A stretch of DNA of 64,000 nucleotides from Tabrizicola caldifontis (GCF_004762095.1 NZ_SIJH01000014.1:1-64000); one strand, 5' to 3'; shown: positions 35,668 to 46,891, counted from the stretch's first letter. Translations and numbers: made by a program. The notes: a model not told the origin generated them from the letters alone.

Positions 35668-35707
35668 AGCCCCGATCGGCCAGGCATGCGGTTGGGCTGA
35701 CAAGGGA

Positions 35708-36604
35708 CTACTGCGCTGCCTTCTGCGTTGCCATCAGTTCATGAAGGAAGCTCTCGAATTCGGCACCCAGATCGGGACGCGACAGGCCGAAGGCCACCGT
35801 GGCCTGAAGGAAGCCGATCTTCGAGCCGCAATCGTAGCGATGACCGCGGAAGCGCAGGCCGTGCACGCCCGCCGCAGTATCGACCTCTTCGGCGATGGCG
35901 TCTGTCAGCTGGATTTCCCCGCCCGCGCCCTGCTTCATCCGGTTCAGATTGGTCAGCACCTTGGGGGTCAGGATGTAGCGGCCGATGATGGCCAGGTTCG
36001 ACGGGGCGTCCTCGGGCCGCGGCTTTTCGACAAGGCCCTTGGCGCGGACGATTGTTCCCCCGTCCTCGCCGATGTCCAGAATGCCGTAGCTCGAGGTTCT
36101 TTGCGGGGCGACTTCCATGGCTGCGACCATGCAGCCCCCGGTTTCGGCATGGGCCTCGACCATCTGCTGGAGGCAGGGTCGATCGGCGGCAATCACGTCA
36201 TCGGGCAAAAGCACGGCAAAGGGTTCGTTCCCGATCAGGCGGCGCGCGCACCACACGGCATGGCCCAGGCCCAGGGCCCGATTCTGCCGCACATAGGCAA
36301 TGGCGCCCGAATCCATGTTGGTGTCCTTCAGGATATCCAGCAGTTCGGTCTTGCCCTTCTTGCGCAGTTCTGACTCCAGTTCCGGTGCGTGGTCGAAATA
36401 GTCCTCGAGTGCCGACTTGCCGCGAGCCGTCACGAAGATGAATTCCTTGATGCCGGCAGCGCGCGCCTCGTCGATGGCGTACTGAATCAAGGGGCGATCG
36501 ACGAGTGTCATGATCTCTTTGGGGATCGACTTGGTCGCGGGCAGAAAGCGTGTGCCAAGACCGGCCACGGGAAAGACGGCCTTGGTGATCTTCTTCGTTC
36601 TCAT
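35708..36604 (-). CDS. galU: UTP-glucose-1-phosphate uridylyltransferase
   Basis: A 298-residue enzyme making UDP-glucose. Nucleotide-binding GLGTRFLPATKSIPKE (15-30) and the EKPRPEDAPSN segment are typical GalU. Met at 36604 matches the family N-terminus; an ATG 21 bases upstream is also possible. It heads a minus-strand glycan operon with two GT2, one GT14-like and one sulfotransferase-like gene. The 184-base gap upstream (36605-36788) probably carries its promoter, with a short CGCGA/TCGCG hairpin nearer kdsB. Confidence 0.95.
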   Translation of the reverse strand: MRTKKITKAVFPVAGLGTRFLPATKSIPKEIMTLVDRPLIQYAIDEARAAGIKEFIFVTARGKSALEDYFDHAPELESELRKKGKTELLDILKDTNMDSGAIAYVRQNRALGLGHAVWCARRLIGNEPFAVLLPDDVIAADRPCLQQMVEAHAETGGCMVAAMEVAPQRTSSYGILDIGEDGGTIVRAKGLVEKPRPEDAPSNLAIIGRYILTPKVLTNLNRMKQGAGGEIQLTDAIAEEVDTAAGVHGLRFRGHRYDCGSKIGFLQATVAFGLSRPDLGAEFESFLHELMATQKAAQ

Positions 36605-36788
36605 GTTCGACTCGTTATTGCGCATCCAGAGCCGCCTCTGCGGACATCGCCCCGGCTCTGACCCCACCATTGCAGGAGAATCTGGCCGTATCCGGGCGGA
36701 CCTGCGGCAGTAACGTCAATCTGCCCGGCAAAAATCCGCATTGCACGCGAAAAGTCGCGGGCTCTTGCGCCGACGCCCGATTGCCCGG

Positions 36789-37589
36789 CTACGCCGCGGG
36801 ATCCGGCAAGGCCGCAAGCATGCTTTCGATGACTGGCACATCCGAAGGATTGTTCAGTTCCCAGAACTGCCGCCCACGCGCCTGAACCTCGACGCACAGG
36901 ACCACACGACCGTTTTCCAGGAAGCGCAGTTGCTCCAGCCCTTCCAGGGTCTCCAGAGGGCCGATGGGCCAGGACGGATAGGCCGCCAGCGCCGCCGGAC
37001 GATAGGCATAGACCCCGACATGGTGAAAGACGGGTGTGGGCTCGTCTGGCGCGTAGTCCCGGCCGGTGTAGGGGATGACCTCTTTCGAGAAGTAAAGCGC
37101 CCGCCCTCCGGCCCCGAAGACCGCCGTGGTTCCCCCGACCCGCCCGGCACGGCGATCGGCAAGAAAGCCCGCCACCGCCCGGCCGTCACAGCGCAGGACC
37201 GGGGTGGCAATGTCGGCACCCGGGTCGGTCGCGAGGCCCGCCACCAGATCCTCGACGAACCAGGCAGGTGTCAGCGGCGCGTCACCCTGCAGGTTTACGA
37301 CCACGTCGTAGCCCGGCAGCCTTGCCGACACCTCGGCGCAGCGTTCGGTGCCGTTGCGCGCGTCAGCAGAGGTCATCACCACCTCGGCACCGAAGCCCGC
37401 AGCATGGTCGGCGATCCGGTCGTCATCGGTCGCCACCACGACCCGGTCGATACCGCGCACGGCCATTGCCGCCTCCCAGCTGCGGCGTATCAGGGTCTTT
37501 TCGCCGTCGCGTCCGCGAAGGGCGACCAGCGGTTTTCCGGGATAGCGGGTCGAGGCATAGCGGGCGGGAATGGCGATCAGCGTCTTCAT
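36789..37589 (-). CDS. kdsB: 3-deoxy-manno-octulosonate cytidylyltransferase (CMP-Kdo synthetase)
   Basis: A 266-residue nucleotidyltransferase: IPARYASTRYPGKPL (7-21), VVVATDDDRI, NGTERCAE and VVNLQGDAPL are KdsB motifs (LQGDAP rather than the usual LQGDEP). It activates Kdo for lipid A assembly, complementing kdsD in this window. ATGA overlap with cysQ upstream. Confidence 0.93.
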   Translation of the reverse strand: MKTLIAIPARYASTRYPGKPLVALRGRDGEKTLIRRSWEAAMAVRGIDRVVVATDDDRIADHAAGFGAEVVMTSADARNGTERCAEVSARLPGYDVVVNLQGDAPLTPAWFVEDLVAGLATDPGADIATPVLRCDGRAVAGFLADRRAGRVGGTTAVFGAGGRALYFSKEVIPYTGRDYAPDEPTPVFHHVGVYAYRPAALAAYPSWPIGPLETLEGLEQLRFLENGRVVLCVEVQARGRQFWELNNPSDVPVIESMLAALPDPAA

Positions 37590-38377
37590 TTCAGGACCAC
37601 ACCGGGGGCAAAGGCTACGAAGAAAGGGTTTTCCCAGCCGGGCTTGCCGTAGGTCAGCGGCTGGTGATCGTCGAACCGCACCACCTGCCCGCCCGCGCCA
37701 CGCAGCACCGCGTCGCCGGCGGCCGTGTCCCATTCCATCGTGCGGCCGAGGCGCGGATACAGGTCGGCCTCGCCGGTGGCAACCAGGCAGAACTTGAGGC
37801 TGGAGCCTGCCGAGGTCATGTCCTTCACGGCATAGCGGGCGATGTAATCGTCGGTCGCCTGATCACGGTGCGATTTCGACGCCACCACCATAAGGGCGGA
37901 ATTGTCCGGGACGGATACATGCAGCGGTGCCAGCGGACCGGGCCGATCCTTGTCGAGGGGGCCTGTCTCCTCGACCGAGGTTCCGTCCGCCAGCGTGTAG
38001 AACAGCCGCCCCTTTGCAGGGGCGTAAACGATGCCCCGGCAGGGCAGGCCATCCTGCACATAGGCGATGTTCACGGTAAAATCGCCGCGGCGCCGGACGA
38101 ATTCCTTGGTGCCGTCCAGCGGATCGACGATCAGGAAGGTGCGCGCGGACTGGGCGTGGCTTTCCGCCTGTTCCTCGGTGATCAGCGGCACATCCGGGAA
38201 GGCCGCACGCAGACCGGCGGAAATCACGGCATCGGCGGCCTCGTCAGCCACGGTCACCGGCGAGGCATCGCCCTTGGCGCGAACCTCGAACTCCGGGCCG
38301 GCATAGACCTGCATGATGCGGTCTCCGGCCTCCAGCGCAAGGCGGCGGATTGTCTTCACGAGGATTTCGAGGTCCAT
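37586..38377 (-). CDS. cysQ: 3'(2'),5'-bisphosphate nucleotidase CysQ
   Basis: A 263-residue inositol-monophosphatase-fold phosphatase. Metal motifs: ITEEQ (66-70) and DPLDGTKEF (85-93), with a C-terminal EWDTAAGDAVL. It removes PAP, the by-product of PAPS use, which fits the sulfotransferase-like gene nearby. Start ATG 38377 after AGGAG. Coupled to kdsB. Confidence 0.93.
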   Translation of the reverse strand: MDLEILVKTIRRLALEAGDRIMQVYAGPEFEVRAKGDASPVTVADEAADAVISAGLRAAFPDVPLITEEQAESHAQSARTFLIVDPLDGTKEFVRRRGDFTVNIAYVQDGLPCRGIVYAPAKGRLFYTLADGTSVEETGPLDKDRPGPLAPLHVSVPDNSALMVVASKSHRDQATDDYIARYAVKDMTSAGSSLKFCLVATGEADLYPRLGRTMEWDTAAGDAVLRGAGGQVVRFDDHQPLTYGKPGWENPFFVAFAPGVVLK

Positions 38378-38407
38378 CAACGCTCCTGCCGCCGTGTCGT
38401 CGGCGAT

Positions 38408-38435
38408 TTGACATCTTATGGGCCGCCCTTATCCT
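38408..38435 (+). promoter_or_regulatory. Sigma-70-type promoter for the kpsM-like gene
   Basis: TTGACA (38408-38413), 16-base spacer, TATCCT (38430-38435). It lies between the divergent cysQ and the kpsM-like gene, leaving an untranslated leader of about 55 bases. Confidence 0.5.
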
Positions 38436-38498
38436 GTGTGAATAACGGAACGGCAAGGTTTCCCTGCGCAGTCTGCCGAACCGACCGGAGATGGCCGC

Positions 38499-39323
38499 AT
38501 GTTTCGTTACCATTCCGCCAGGAAGACAGCTTTGGGCAAGGCCTTCGAGACGGCCGAACTGATCTACCATGCGGCGGTCAGGGAACTGCGCAAGTCGAAT
38601 GGCAACGCGGTCCTGGGCCTGGTCATCCAGATCGTGCAGTCGCTGATTCTGGTCCTGACGATGTATTTCCTGTTCAGCGTGCTGGGCCTGCGCCGCATCG
38701 CCGTGCGCGGCGACTTCATGTTGTATGTCATGTCGGGGGTCTTCCTTTTCATGACGCATATCAAGGCCATCGGTGCGGTGGCGGGCGCGGATGGCCCGAC
38801 ATCGGCCATGATGATGCACGCGCCGATGAATCCGATCATCTCGATCGGCGGGGCGGCGCTTGCCTCGCTCTATCAGCAGGTTCTGGCGGCCACGGTCATC
38901 ATCTTCTTCTATCATTCCGTGATCACGCCGATCACCATCGAGGATCCCGTCGGCGTACTGGGGGCGTTCCTTCTGGCCTGGTTCTCGGGTGTGGGGCTGG
39001 GCATGGTGTTCCTTTCAGCCCGGCCCTGGCAGCCGGAGGCGATGTCGATCATCATCCCTCTCTACCAGCGGCTGAACATGATCGCCTCGGGCAAGATGGT
39101 GCTGGCCAACAACACCAAACCCGACATGCGGGCGATCTTCGACTGGAATCCGCTGTTCCACACCATCGACCAGGGCCGCGGCTTCATGTTCCTGAACTAC
39201 ACGCCCCGCTATACCTCGATCGAGTATGCGGTGAAGTTCGGTCTTGTCTGCCTCATGATCGGTCTTATGGCCGAATTCTTCACCCGCAAACACATGTCGG
39301 CCAGCTGGAACAAGCGAAGATGA
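38499..39323 (+). CDS. ABC-2-type polysaccharide export permease (KpsM-like)
   Basis: A 274-residue inner-membrane protein with about six hydrophobic segments (e.g. VIQIVQSLILVLTMYFLFSV, VLAATVIIFFYHSVI, FGLVCLMIGLMAEFF) and the ABC-2 fold layout of capsule/O-antigen exporters. It is followed (ATGA overlap) by an SH3 envelope protein; no KpsT-type ATPase is in the window. The substrate may be the glycan of the galU operon next door, by position only. Confidence 0.75.
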   Translation: MFRYHSARKTALGKAFETAELIYHAAVRELRKSNGNAVLGLVIQIVQSLILVLTMYFLFSVLGLRRIAVRGDFMLYVMSGVFLFMTHIKAIGAVAGADGPTSAMMMHAPMNPIISIGGAALASLYQQVLAATVIIFFYHSVITPITIEDPVGVLGAFLLAWFSGVGLGMVFLSARPWQPEAMSIIIPLYQRLNMIASGKMVLANNTKPDMRAIFDWNPLFHTIDQGRGFMFLNYTPRYTSIEYAVKFGLVCLMIGLMAEFFTRKHMSASWNKRR

Positions 39324-39931
39324 TGCGTCTTGCAACGATCATGCTCCTGATGTCGCCCCTTGCCGTGATGGCCGAGGATTTTCCCGCACGTTACGCGGTG
39401 AGCGGGGTCTCGTCCGACAACGTTCTGAACATCCGCGCCGCACCCGGGGCCGGGTCGGCAAGGATTGGCGAACTGGGGCCCGACACCACGGATATCGAGG
39501 TGTTGGGCCTGTCGGAGAACGGCCGCTGGGGCCGGATCGGCATGCCGGAGGGGAACGGCTGGGTGGCGATGCGCTATCTGGCCCGCCAGGACCAGCCCGA
39601 GGGGACCGTGATACCCCGTCCGCTGTCCTGTCGCGGAACCGAACCCTTCTGGCGGATCGGCCTTTTGTCGCGCGGCGACATATACGAAAGGCTGGGTGAG
39701 AACCCGGTCGATCTGGACCTTGTGGCCGAACGCCCGGGCGATAACGGCTACGAGGCCGATCTATCCGCCCCGGACGGCACGGGCTTCAGCCTGGTCGTTG
39801 CCCGTGGCACCTGCCTTGACGGCATGTCCGACCGCGAGTTCGGCTGGACAGGCACGCTTCGGATCGGCGGGCAGGGCCAGGACGAGACGCTGCAGGGCTG
39901 CTGCACGCTGGATCACAGACAGGGGGAATGA
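39320..39931 (+). CDS. Secreted SH3 / COG3650-like envelope protein
   Basis: A 203-residue protein. Signal peptide about 1-18 (cut after VMAE). Bacterial SH3 domain about 25-92 (LNIRAAPGAGSARIGELGPD, then GWVAMRYLA). The C-terminal part (about 102-195) starts CRGTEPFWRIGL and has GMSDREFGWTG, resembling the COG3650 family. SH3b domains often bind peptidoglycan. Translationally coupled to the permease. Role unknown. Confidence 0.75.
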   Translation: MMRLATIMLLMSPLAVMAEDFPARYAVSGVSSDNVLNIRAAPGAGSARIGELGPDTTDIEVLGLSENGRWGRIGMPEGNGWVAMRYLARQDQPEGTVIPRPLSCRGTEPFWRIGLLSRGDIYERLGENPVDLDLVAERPGDNGYEADLSAPDGTGFSLVVARGTCLDGMSDREFGWTGTLRIGGQGQDETLQGCCTLDHRQGE

Positions 39932-39993
39932 GCCGCGCCCCGACCCTGCGGCAGGGGTGCTGCAAATTTGTCGCATCGCGCCTCTTGCTACCG

Positions 39994-40024
39994 TTGCAGC
40001 CCCGCCCGCACCTGCCTATATACG
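39994..40024 (+). promoter_or_regulatory. dnaK: Heat-shock (RpoH)-type promoter for dnaK
   Basis: TTGCAG (39994-39999) and CCTATATACG (40015-40024). The latter fits the alphaproteobacterial RpoH -10 pattern CYTATNTNNG at every fixed base; TATATA 17 bases from TTGCAG would also serve sigma-70. It lies in the 202-base gap before dnaK. A small CCCTGC/GCAGGG hairpin (39944-39956) lies upstream. Confidence 0.6.
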
Positions 40025-40133
40025 CCAAGTCCGGCAAGGGGCGTGCACCCCGACGCCGTAACATGTCCGGCCCCGCGTGCCGCCGTCTTCGGGCGCTGGG
40101 CCGGTAGATCGCCTGCAAGAAAGGGATGAACAC

Positions 40134-42038
<1,905 letters not shown>

Positions 42039-42047
42039 CGCCGCGTG

Positions 42048-42093
42048 AACCGGAAACAGGGGCGGTCTGGAAACGGGCCGCCCCTGTCCGGTT
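42048..42093 (+). repeat. Strong hairpin between dnaK and dnaJ
   Basis: Lower stem AACCGG/CCGGTT (42048-42053 with 42088-42093), a two-base bulge, upper stem ACAGGGGCGG with its exact complement (42056-42065 with 42078-42087) and a 12-base loop. A T-rich stretch follows (TTTGGGGGTTTT), so it could partly terminate transcription and keep DnaJ below DnaK, as well as stabilise dnaK mRNA. Confidence 0.7.
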
Positions 42094-42111
42094 CGGTTTG
42101 GGGGTTTTGCC

Positions 42112-43254
42112 GTGGCAAAGCGTGATTACTACGAGGTTCTGGGCGTCAGGAAAGGCGCCTCGGCCGAGGAACTGAAGAAAGCCTATCGTCAGAAGGCGAA
42201 AGAGCTGCACCCCGACCGCAACGCCGACAATCCGCAGGCCGAGGCCCAGTTCAAGGAGGTGAACGAGGCCTGGGAAGTCCTGAAGGACGAACAGAAGAAG
42301 GCTGCCTACGACCGGTTCGGCCATGCGGCCTTCGAGGGCGGCATGGGTGGCGGCCCGCGGCCTGGCGGTTACGCCGGGCAGGGCGATTTCGCATCCGCAT
42401 TCTCGGACGTGTTCGAGGATCTGTTCGGCGACTTCATGGGCCGTGGCGGCGGCGGGCGCGCCCGTGCGCAGCGCGGGTCGGACCTGCGGTACAATCTGCG
42501 TGTGACGCTTGAAGAGGCTTACACCGGCCTGCAGAAGACCATCACCGTGCCCACAGCCGTCACCTGCGAGGTCTGCCACGGTTCAGGCGCCGAAGGCGGG
42601 GCCGAACCCGTCTCCTGCCCGACCTGCGGCGGGATGGGCAAGGTGCGTGCCCAGCAGGGTTTCTTCACCGTCGAGCGTACCTGCCCCCAGTGCAACGGCA
42701 TGGGGCAGATCATCAAGAATCCCTGTCGCGCCTGCGGTGGCCATGGCCGTGTGCAGAAGGAACGGACGCTTTCCGTCACCATCCCTCAGGGGGTTGAAAC
42801 CGGAACGCGCATCCGTCTGGCGGGCGAGGGCGAGGCCGGTCTGCGCGGCGGGCCGAATGGTGATCTGTACATCTTCATAGAGGTGAAGGAACACCCGATC
42901 TTCCAGCGCGAAGGCGTGCATCTCTTTTGCCGGGTGCCGGTGCCGATGACGACCGCCGCCCTGGGCGGCGAGGTAGAGGTGCCGACCATCGACGGTGGCA
43001 GGGCAAGGGTGAAGGTGCCCGCCGGTTCCCAGACCGGCAAGCAGATGCGGCTGCGGATGAAGGGCATGCCGGCCCTGCGGTCGTCGAACACCGGCGACAT
43101 GGTGATCGAACTGGCGGTGGAAACGCCGGTCAACCTTACTGCCCGCCAGCGCGAATTGCTGCGCGAGTTCGAGCAGCTGTCGGAAGAGAACAACCCGGAA
43201 GGCAAGTCGTTCTTTTCCAAGGTGAAAAGCTTCTGGGACGGGATGAAGGGCTGA
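42112..43254 (+). CDS. dnaJ: Chaperone DnaJ (Hsp40)
   Basis: A 380-residue type I Hsp40: J domain 1-70 with HPD (33-35), Gly-rich region about 77-118, four Cys-X2-Cys-X-Gly zinc repeats (152-212: [32 protein letters not shown]) and the C-terminal substrate domain. Start GTG 42112, 73 bases after dnaK. Confidence 0.99.
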   Translation: MAKRDYYEVLGVRKGASAEELKKAYRQKAKELHPDRNADNPQAEAQFKEVNEAWEVLKDEQKKAAYDRFGHAAFEGGMGGGPRPGGYAGQGDFASAFSDVFEDLFGDFMGRGGGGRARAQRGSDLRYNLRVTLEEAYTGLQKTITVPTAVTCEVCHGSGAEGGAEPVSCPTCGGMGKVRAQQGFFTVERTCPQCNGMGQIIKNPCRACGGHGRVQKERTLSVTIPQGVETGTRIRLAGEGEAGLRGGPNGDLYIFIEVKEHPIFQREGVHLFCRVPVPMTTAALGGEVEVPTIDGGRARVKVPAGSQTGKQMRLRMKGMPALRSSNTGDMVIELAVETPVNLTARQRELLREFEQLSEENNPEGKSFFSKVKSFWDGMKG

Positions 43255-43261
43255 CCCTTCG

Positions 43262-44326
43262 CTATTCGGCCGCGGCGGCGGGTGCGGGCACTGTTCCGTG
43301 CAGCCGCCGCCAGCGGATCGACGACCACAGTGCCACGCCGATGAAGCCCGCGCCCAGCAGGCCGGTGACGACCTCGGGGATATGGGTCAGGGTCTGGCCG
43401 AACATGACACAGGCCAGAACGAAGATCGACCAGAAGGCCCCGTGCTCCAGATAGCGGAACTGCGACAGGGTCTGGCGTTCCACCAGCATGATGGTCATCG
43501 ACCGCACATACATCGCGCCGACGCCCAGGCCGATGGCGATCAGGAAAAGGTTCTGCGTCAGGGCAAAGGCGCCGATCACCCCGTCGAAGCTGAAAGAGGC
43601 ATCAAGCACCTCCAGATACAGGAAGGCGCCCAGCCCCCCCTTCACTGCGATGTCAGCTGCCTGATCAGCCTTGTCCAGGACATGGCCCAGCACATCGACC
43701 ACCATGAAGGTCACGAGCCCGGCCACTGCAGAATACAGGAATGTTGCCACCAGTATCGCCGGGATGATCGTGGCGAAGGTCAGGATGATGACCAGGACGA
43801 TGGAAATCTCCAGCCCCTGGACCGACGAGAAACGGGCCATCGCGCGCTCGATCCCGGCAATCCAGTGCACGTCCTTGCCTTCGTCGAAGAAATATTTCAG
43901 CGCCACCATCATCAGGAAGGCCCCGCCGAAAGCCGCGATGGAAATATGCGCCCCGCCGACGATGCGGGAATATTCGGCCGGTTCCGTGGCGGCCAATCGC
44001 ACCGCCTCGATAGGGCCGATCCTTGCGGCGAAAACCACGATCAGGATCGGAAAGACAATCCGCATCCCGAAGACGGCGATCAGGATGCCCCAGGTCAGGA
44101 AGCGTTGCTGCCAGACCGGGGTCATGTCCTTCAACTTGTTCGCGTTCACGATGGCATTGTCGAAGGACAGGCTGATTTCCAGCACCGACAGGACCGCCCC
44201 GATGAACAGGAAGCCCAGCGCACCCGACAAGGTGCCCGTATAGGCCCAGCCGAGCCACAGCGACAGGACCAGCCCAACCCCCGTCACGAGGAAGGCCCAG
44301 CGGAAGTAATGCAGCGCGGTCGACAT
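43262..44326 (-). CDS. DUF475/TerC-like integral membrane protein
   Basis: A 354-residue membrane protein with about nine hydrophobic segments. Two acidic membrane motifs, LSVLEISLSFDNAIVNA and LEVLDASFSFDGVIGAFA, are hallmarks of the TerC/DUF475 group, linked to tellurite resistance and metal handling. Start 44326 (second of two ATGs; GAGGG close by). It converges on dnaJ with a 7-base gap. Substrate unknown. Confidence 0.85.
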   Translation of the reverse strand: MSTALHYFRWAFLVTGVGLVLSLWLGWAYTGTLSGALGFLFIGAVLSVLEISLSFDNAIVNANKLKDMTPVWQQRFLTWGILIAVFGMRIVFPILIVVFAARIGPIEAVRLAATEPAEYSRIVGGAHISIAAFGGAFLMMVALKYFFDEGKDVHWIAGIERAMARFSSVQGLEISIVLVIILTFATIIPAILVATFLYSAVAGLVTFMVVDVLGHVLDKADQAADIAVKGGLGAFLYLEVLDASFSFDGVIGAFALTQNLFLIAIGLGVGAMYVRSMTIMLVERQTLSQFRYLEHGAFWSIFVLACVMFGQTLTHIPEVVTGLLGAGFIGVALWSSIRWRRLHGTVPAPAAAAE

Positions 44327-44434
44327 CATGCCCTCGCAGGTGGCGCAGCGCCGATCTAAGCCCAAGCCGGGCCATCCGCAAGGAAGCCGTTGGCATTAAC
44401 CGTTCGTTCACCACCTTGTCGGCAAACTGGCGCC

Positions 44435-45202
44435 ATGAACGCACCGCCCGGCTTCCGCGATTCCCTGTTTTCCCTGCCCGGCCCGGCCGACAGCGACGAG
44501 GCGCCGGTTGCCGACCTGCCCGCGCGGCTGCCCAGCTATATCGCCGATCACCGTGCCCGCCTGCGCGCCCGGTTTCTTGACGGCGGCGCCGCAGCCGTGC
44601 CCGACTATGAACTGCTGGAACTGGTCCTGTTCCGCGCCATTCCCCGGCAGGATGTGAAGCCCTTGGCCAGACTGCTTCTGGATACCTTCGGCGATTTCAA
44701 CCGGGTGATCACGGCCTCGCCAGCGCGCCTGAACCTGGTGAAGGGGGTGGGCCCCGCCGTGGTGCTGGAGCTGAAGCTGGTGGAAGCCGCCGCCCAGCGG
44801 ATGATGCGGGCGCGGGTGATGCAGAAGCCGCTGATTTCCAGCTGGGATGCCCTGCTTGACTACTGCCACACCGCCATGTCGCATCGGGAAACCGAACAGT
44901 TCCGCGTCCTGTTCCTCGACCGGAAGAACGTGCTGATCGCCGACGAGGAGCAAGCGAAGGGCACCGTGGATCACGTCCCCGTCTATCCGCGCGAGATCGT
45001 CAAGCGCGCGCTGGAACTGAACGCAAGCGCGCTGATCCTGGTTCATAACCACCCGTCGGGCGATCCGACCCCGTCGGATGCGGACCTGTCGATGACTCAT
45101 CAGGTGCAGGACGCCTGCCATGCCCTGGGGCTGACCCTGCACGACCACCTGATCATTGGCAAGTCGCGCGAACTGAGTTTTCGTGCGCAGGGCTACCTTT
45201 AG
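44435..45202 (+). CDS. radC: RadC-family JAB-domain protein
   Basis: A 255-residue protein: helix-hairpin-helix region about 55-120 (LLELVLFRAIPRQDVKPLA, GVGPAVVLELK) and a C-terminal JAMM metalloprotease-like domain with HNHPSGDPTPSDAD (His 204, His 206, Ser 214, Asp 217). Called DNA repair protein RadC, though a repair role is doubtful. It stands alone, 27 bases before the HAD gene. Confidence 0.93.
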   Translation: MNAPPGFRDSLFSLPGPADSDEAPVADLPARLPSYIADHRARLRARFLDGGAAAVPDYELLELVLFRAIPRQDVKPLARLLLDTFGDFNRVITASPARLNLVKGVGPAVVLELKLVEAAAQRMMRARVMQKPLISSWDALLDYCHTAMSHRETEQFRVLFLDRKNVLIADEEQAKGTVDHVPVYPREIVKRALELNASALILVHNHPSGDPTPSDADLSMTHQVQDACHALGLTLHDHLIIGKSRELSFRAQGYL

Positions 45203-45229
45203 GGCAATCCATGCGCTAGCCATGGACGC

Positions 45230-45913
45230 ATGAACGAATTCGACCTCGTCATCTTCGACTGCGACGGCGTGCTGATTGACAGCGAAATCATCAGCGCCCG
45301 GATGCTGGTGGCCGAACTCGGACGCCTGGGGCTGGCGATCGACCTGGCTTACGTCGAACGCCATTTTCTCGGCCGCAGCTACCCGGTGGTGATGGAAACG
45401 ATCCGCCGCGACTTTGGCCTGGACCTGCCGCCCGGATTCGAGGCGCAGTATCGCGAATCGCTCCTCGCTGCCTTCAAGGACGATTTGACCATCGTCCCCC
45501 ATGTCCGCGAAGTGCTGGAAGGCATCGGTGTGCCCTTCTGCGTCGCCACCTCCTCCAGCCCGCGCCGGGCGGAGATGTCGCTGGATCTTGTCGGTCTCAC
45601 GGCGCTGGTCGGCGACAGGCTGTTCACCTCGACCATGGTCGCCCGCGGCAAGCCCGCGCCCGACCTGTTCCTCTTCGCCGCCGAACGGATGGGCGTGCTT
45701 CCCGACCGGACTCTGGTGATCGAGGACAGCCTGACCGGCATCCGCGCCGGGCTGGCCGCGGGGATGACCGTCTGGCGCTTTGTCGGCGGCAGCCATCTGG
45801 GGCCGGACGCGCCCGAGGAACCGCCGGACGCTCGCCCGCACCGCAGGCTTGCCAGCTTTGCCGAATTCTTCCAGATTGCCCCGGGTCTGAAATCCGTCCG
45901 GGCACCGGCATGA
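45230..45913 (+). CDS. HAD-superfamily sugar phosphatase-like hydrolase
   Basis: A 227-residue HAD hydrolase: nucleophile motif FDCDGVLID (Asp 10, Asp 12), ATSSS (motif II), GKPAPDLFLFAAERMG (Lys, motif III) and VIEDSLTGIRAG (motif IV). The helical cap is of the beta-phosphoglucomutase/phosphatase type. ATGA overlap with the SorC regulator and the polyol operon downstream suggest it acts on a polyol or keto-sugar phosphate. Substrate unknown. Confidence 0.85.
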   Translation: MNEFDLVIFDCDGVLIDSEIISARMLVAELGRLGLAIDLAYVERHFLGRSYPVVMETIRRDFGLDLPPGFEAQYRESLLAAFKDDLTIVPHVREVLEGIGVPFCVATSSSPRRAEMSLDLVGLTALVGDRLFTSTMVARGKPAPDLFLFAAERMGVLPDRTLVIEDSLTGIRAGLAAGMTVWRFVGGSHLGPDAPEEPPDARPHRRLASFAEFFQIAPGLKSVRAPA

Positions 45914-46857
45914 GCAACGAACTCACCTTGCAGGACGAAGCCGCCCGCGCTGGCTGGCTTTACTACGTTGCCGGCATGACCCAGGACCAGATCGCCGCCG
46001 AGCTGGGCGTCAGCCGTCAGCGGGCGCAAAGGCTGGTTGCGCGGGCCTCGGCCGAGGGGCTGATCCAGATCCGCCTGGTGCACCGGATCGGCGCCTGCCT
46101 CGAGCTGGAGCGGGCCCTGACGGAACGTTACCACCTGACACGCTGCCGCGTGGCCCCGGGTCTCGGACCGGGGGGTGATCCGGCAAGGGCCATCGCCACG
46201 GCCGCCGCAGCCGAGCTGGAGCGCGTTCTGCGCATGGAAACGCCGCAGGTCATCGCCTTCGGCACCGGACGCGCCCTGCGTGCGATGGCCGAACAGCTGA
46301 CCCACACCGACCCGGGGCGGCACCGCATCGTCTCGCTTCTGGGTAACATCGCGCCGGACGGGTCGGCAACGCTCTACGACGTGATCAGCCGCATCGCCGA
46401 GAAGCTGAACGCCACCTATTACCCGATGCCCGTGCCCGTGATCTCCGACACGCCGGAAGAACGCGAGTTCTTCATGCATCTGCGCCCGGTGCGAACAGTG
46501 TTCAACCTGGCCCGGCAGGCCGACATCACCTTTGTCGGCGTGGGGCAGATGGGCCCCGACGCGCCCCTTGCCCTGGACGGTTTCGTGACACCCGATGTGC
46601 TGCGAGAGTTGCAGGAGCTTGGCGCGGTCGGAGAGATCTGCAGCTGGGTCTATGATGCGCAGGGCCGCTACATCGACACCCCGCGCAACGCACTTGTCGG
46701 CGGTGTGCGCGTCGAACCGGGGCAAAGCAAGCCGGTCATTTCGGTGGCGGCCGGCAGTGCAAAGGTCACGGCCATCCGGGCGGCGCTGACGGGGCGCATC
46801 GTCAACGGCCTTGTCACCGACGAGCCCACCGCCACCGCGCTTCTGGCAAGTTCCTGA
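45910..46857 (+). CDS. SorC/DeoR-type sugar-binding transcriptional regulator
   Basis: A 315-residue regulator: N-terminal helix-turn-helix about 15-50 (GMTQDQIAAELGVSRQRAQR) and a C-terminal SorC effector domain (VIAFGTGRALRAMAEQL, FVGVGQMGPDAPL, ISVAAGSAKVTAIRAAL). SorC members bind phosphorylated sugars. It lies just before the polyol operon and probably controls it through the repeats at 46892-46939. Confidence 0.92.
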   Translation: MSNELTLQDEAARAGWLYYVAGMTQDQIAAELGVSRQRAQRLVARASAEGLIQIRLVHRIGACLELERALTERYHLTRCRVAPGLGPGGDPARAIATAAAAELERVLRMETPQVIAFGTGRALRAMAEQLTHTDPGRHRIVSLLGNIAPDGSATLYDVISRIAEKLNATYYPMPVPVISDTPEEREFFMHLRPVRTVFNLARQADITFVGVGQMGPDAPLALDGFVTPDVLRELQELGAVGEICSWVYDAQGRYIDTPRNALVGGVRVEPGQSKPVISVAAGSAKVTAIRAALTGRIVNGLVTDEPTATALLASS

Positions 46858-46891
46858 ACAGTGCACGCGCAGCGAAAGTTTGGGCTTGACG

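Noticed and set aside
37268-39931. An 887-codon plus-strand open frame crossing kdsB, cysQ and the permease gene
   Set aside because: Only its last 203 codons (from 39320) make a protein with a signal peptide and domains. The rest is a shadow of the minus-strand kdsB/cysQ and an alternative frame of the permease gene.
39944-39956. CCCTGC/GCAGGG hairpin after the SH3 protein gene as a terminator
   Set aside because: Loop of one base and no T run; too weak to call.
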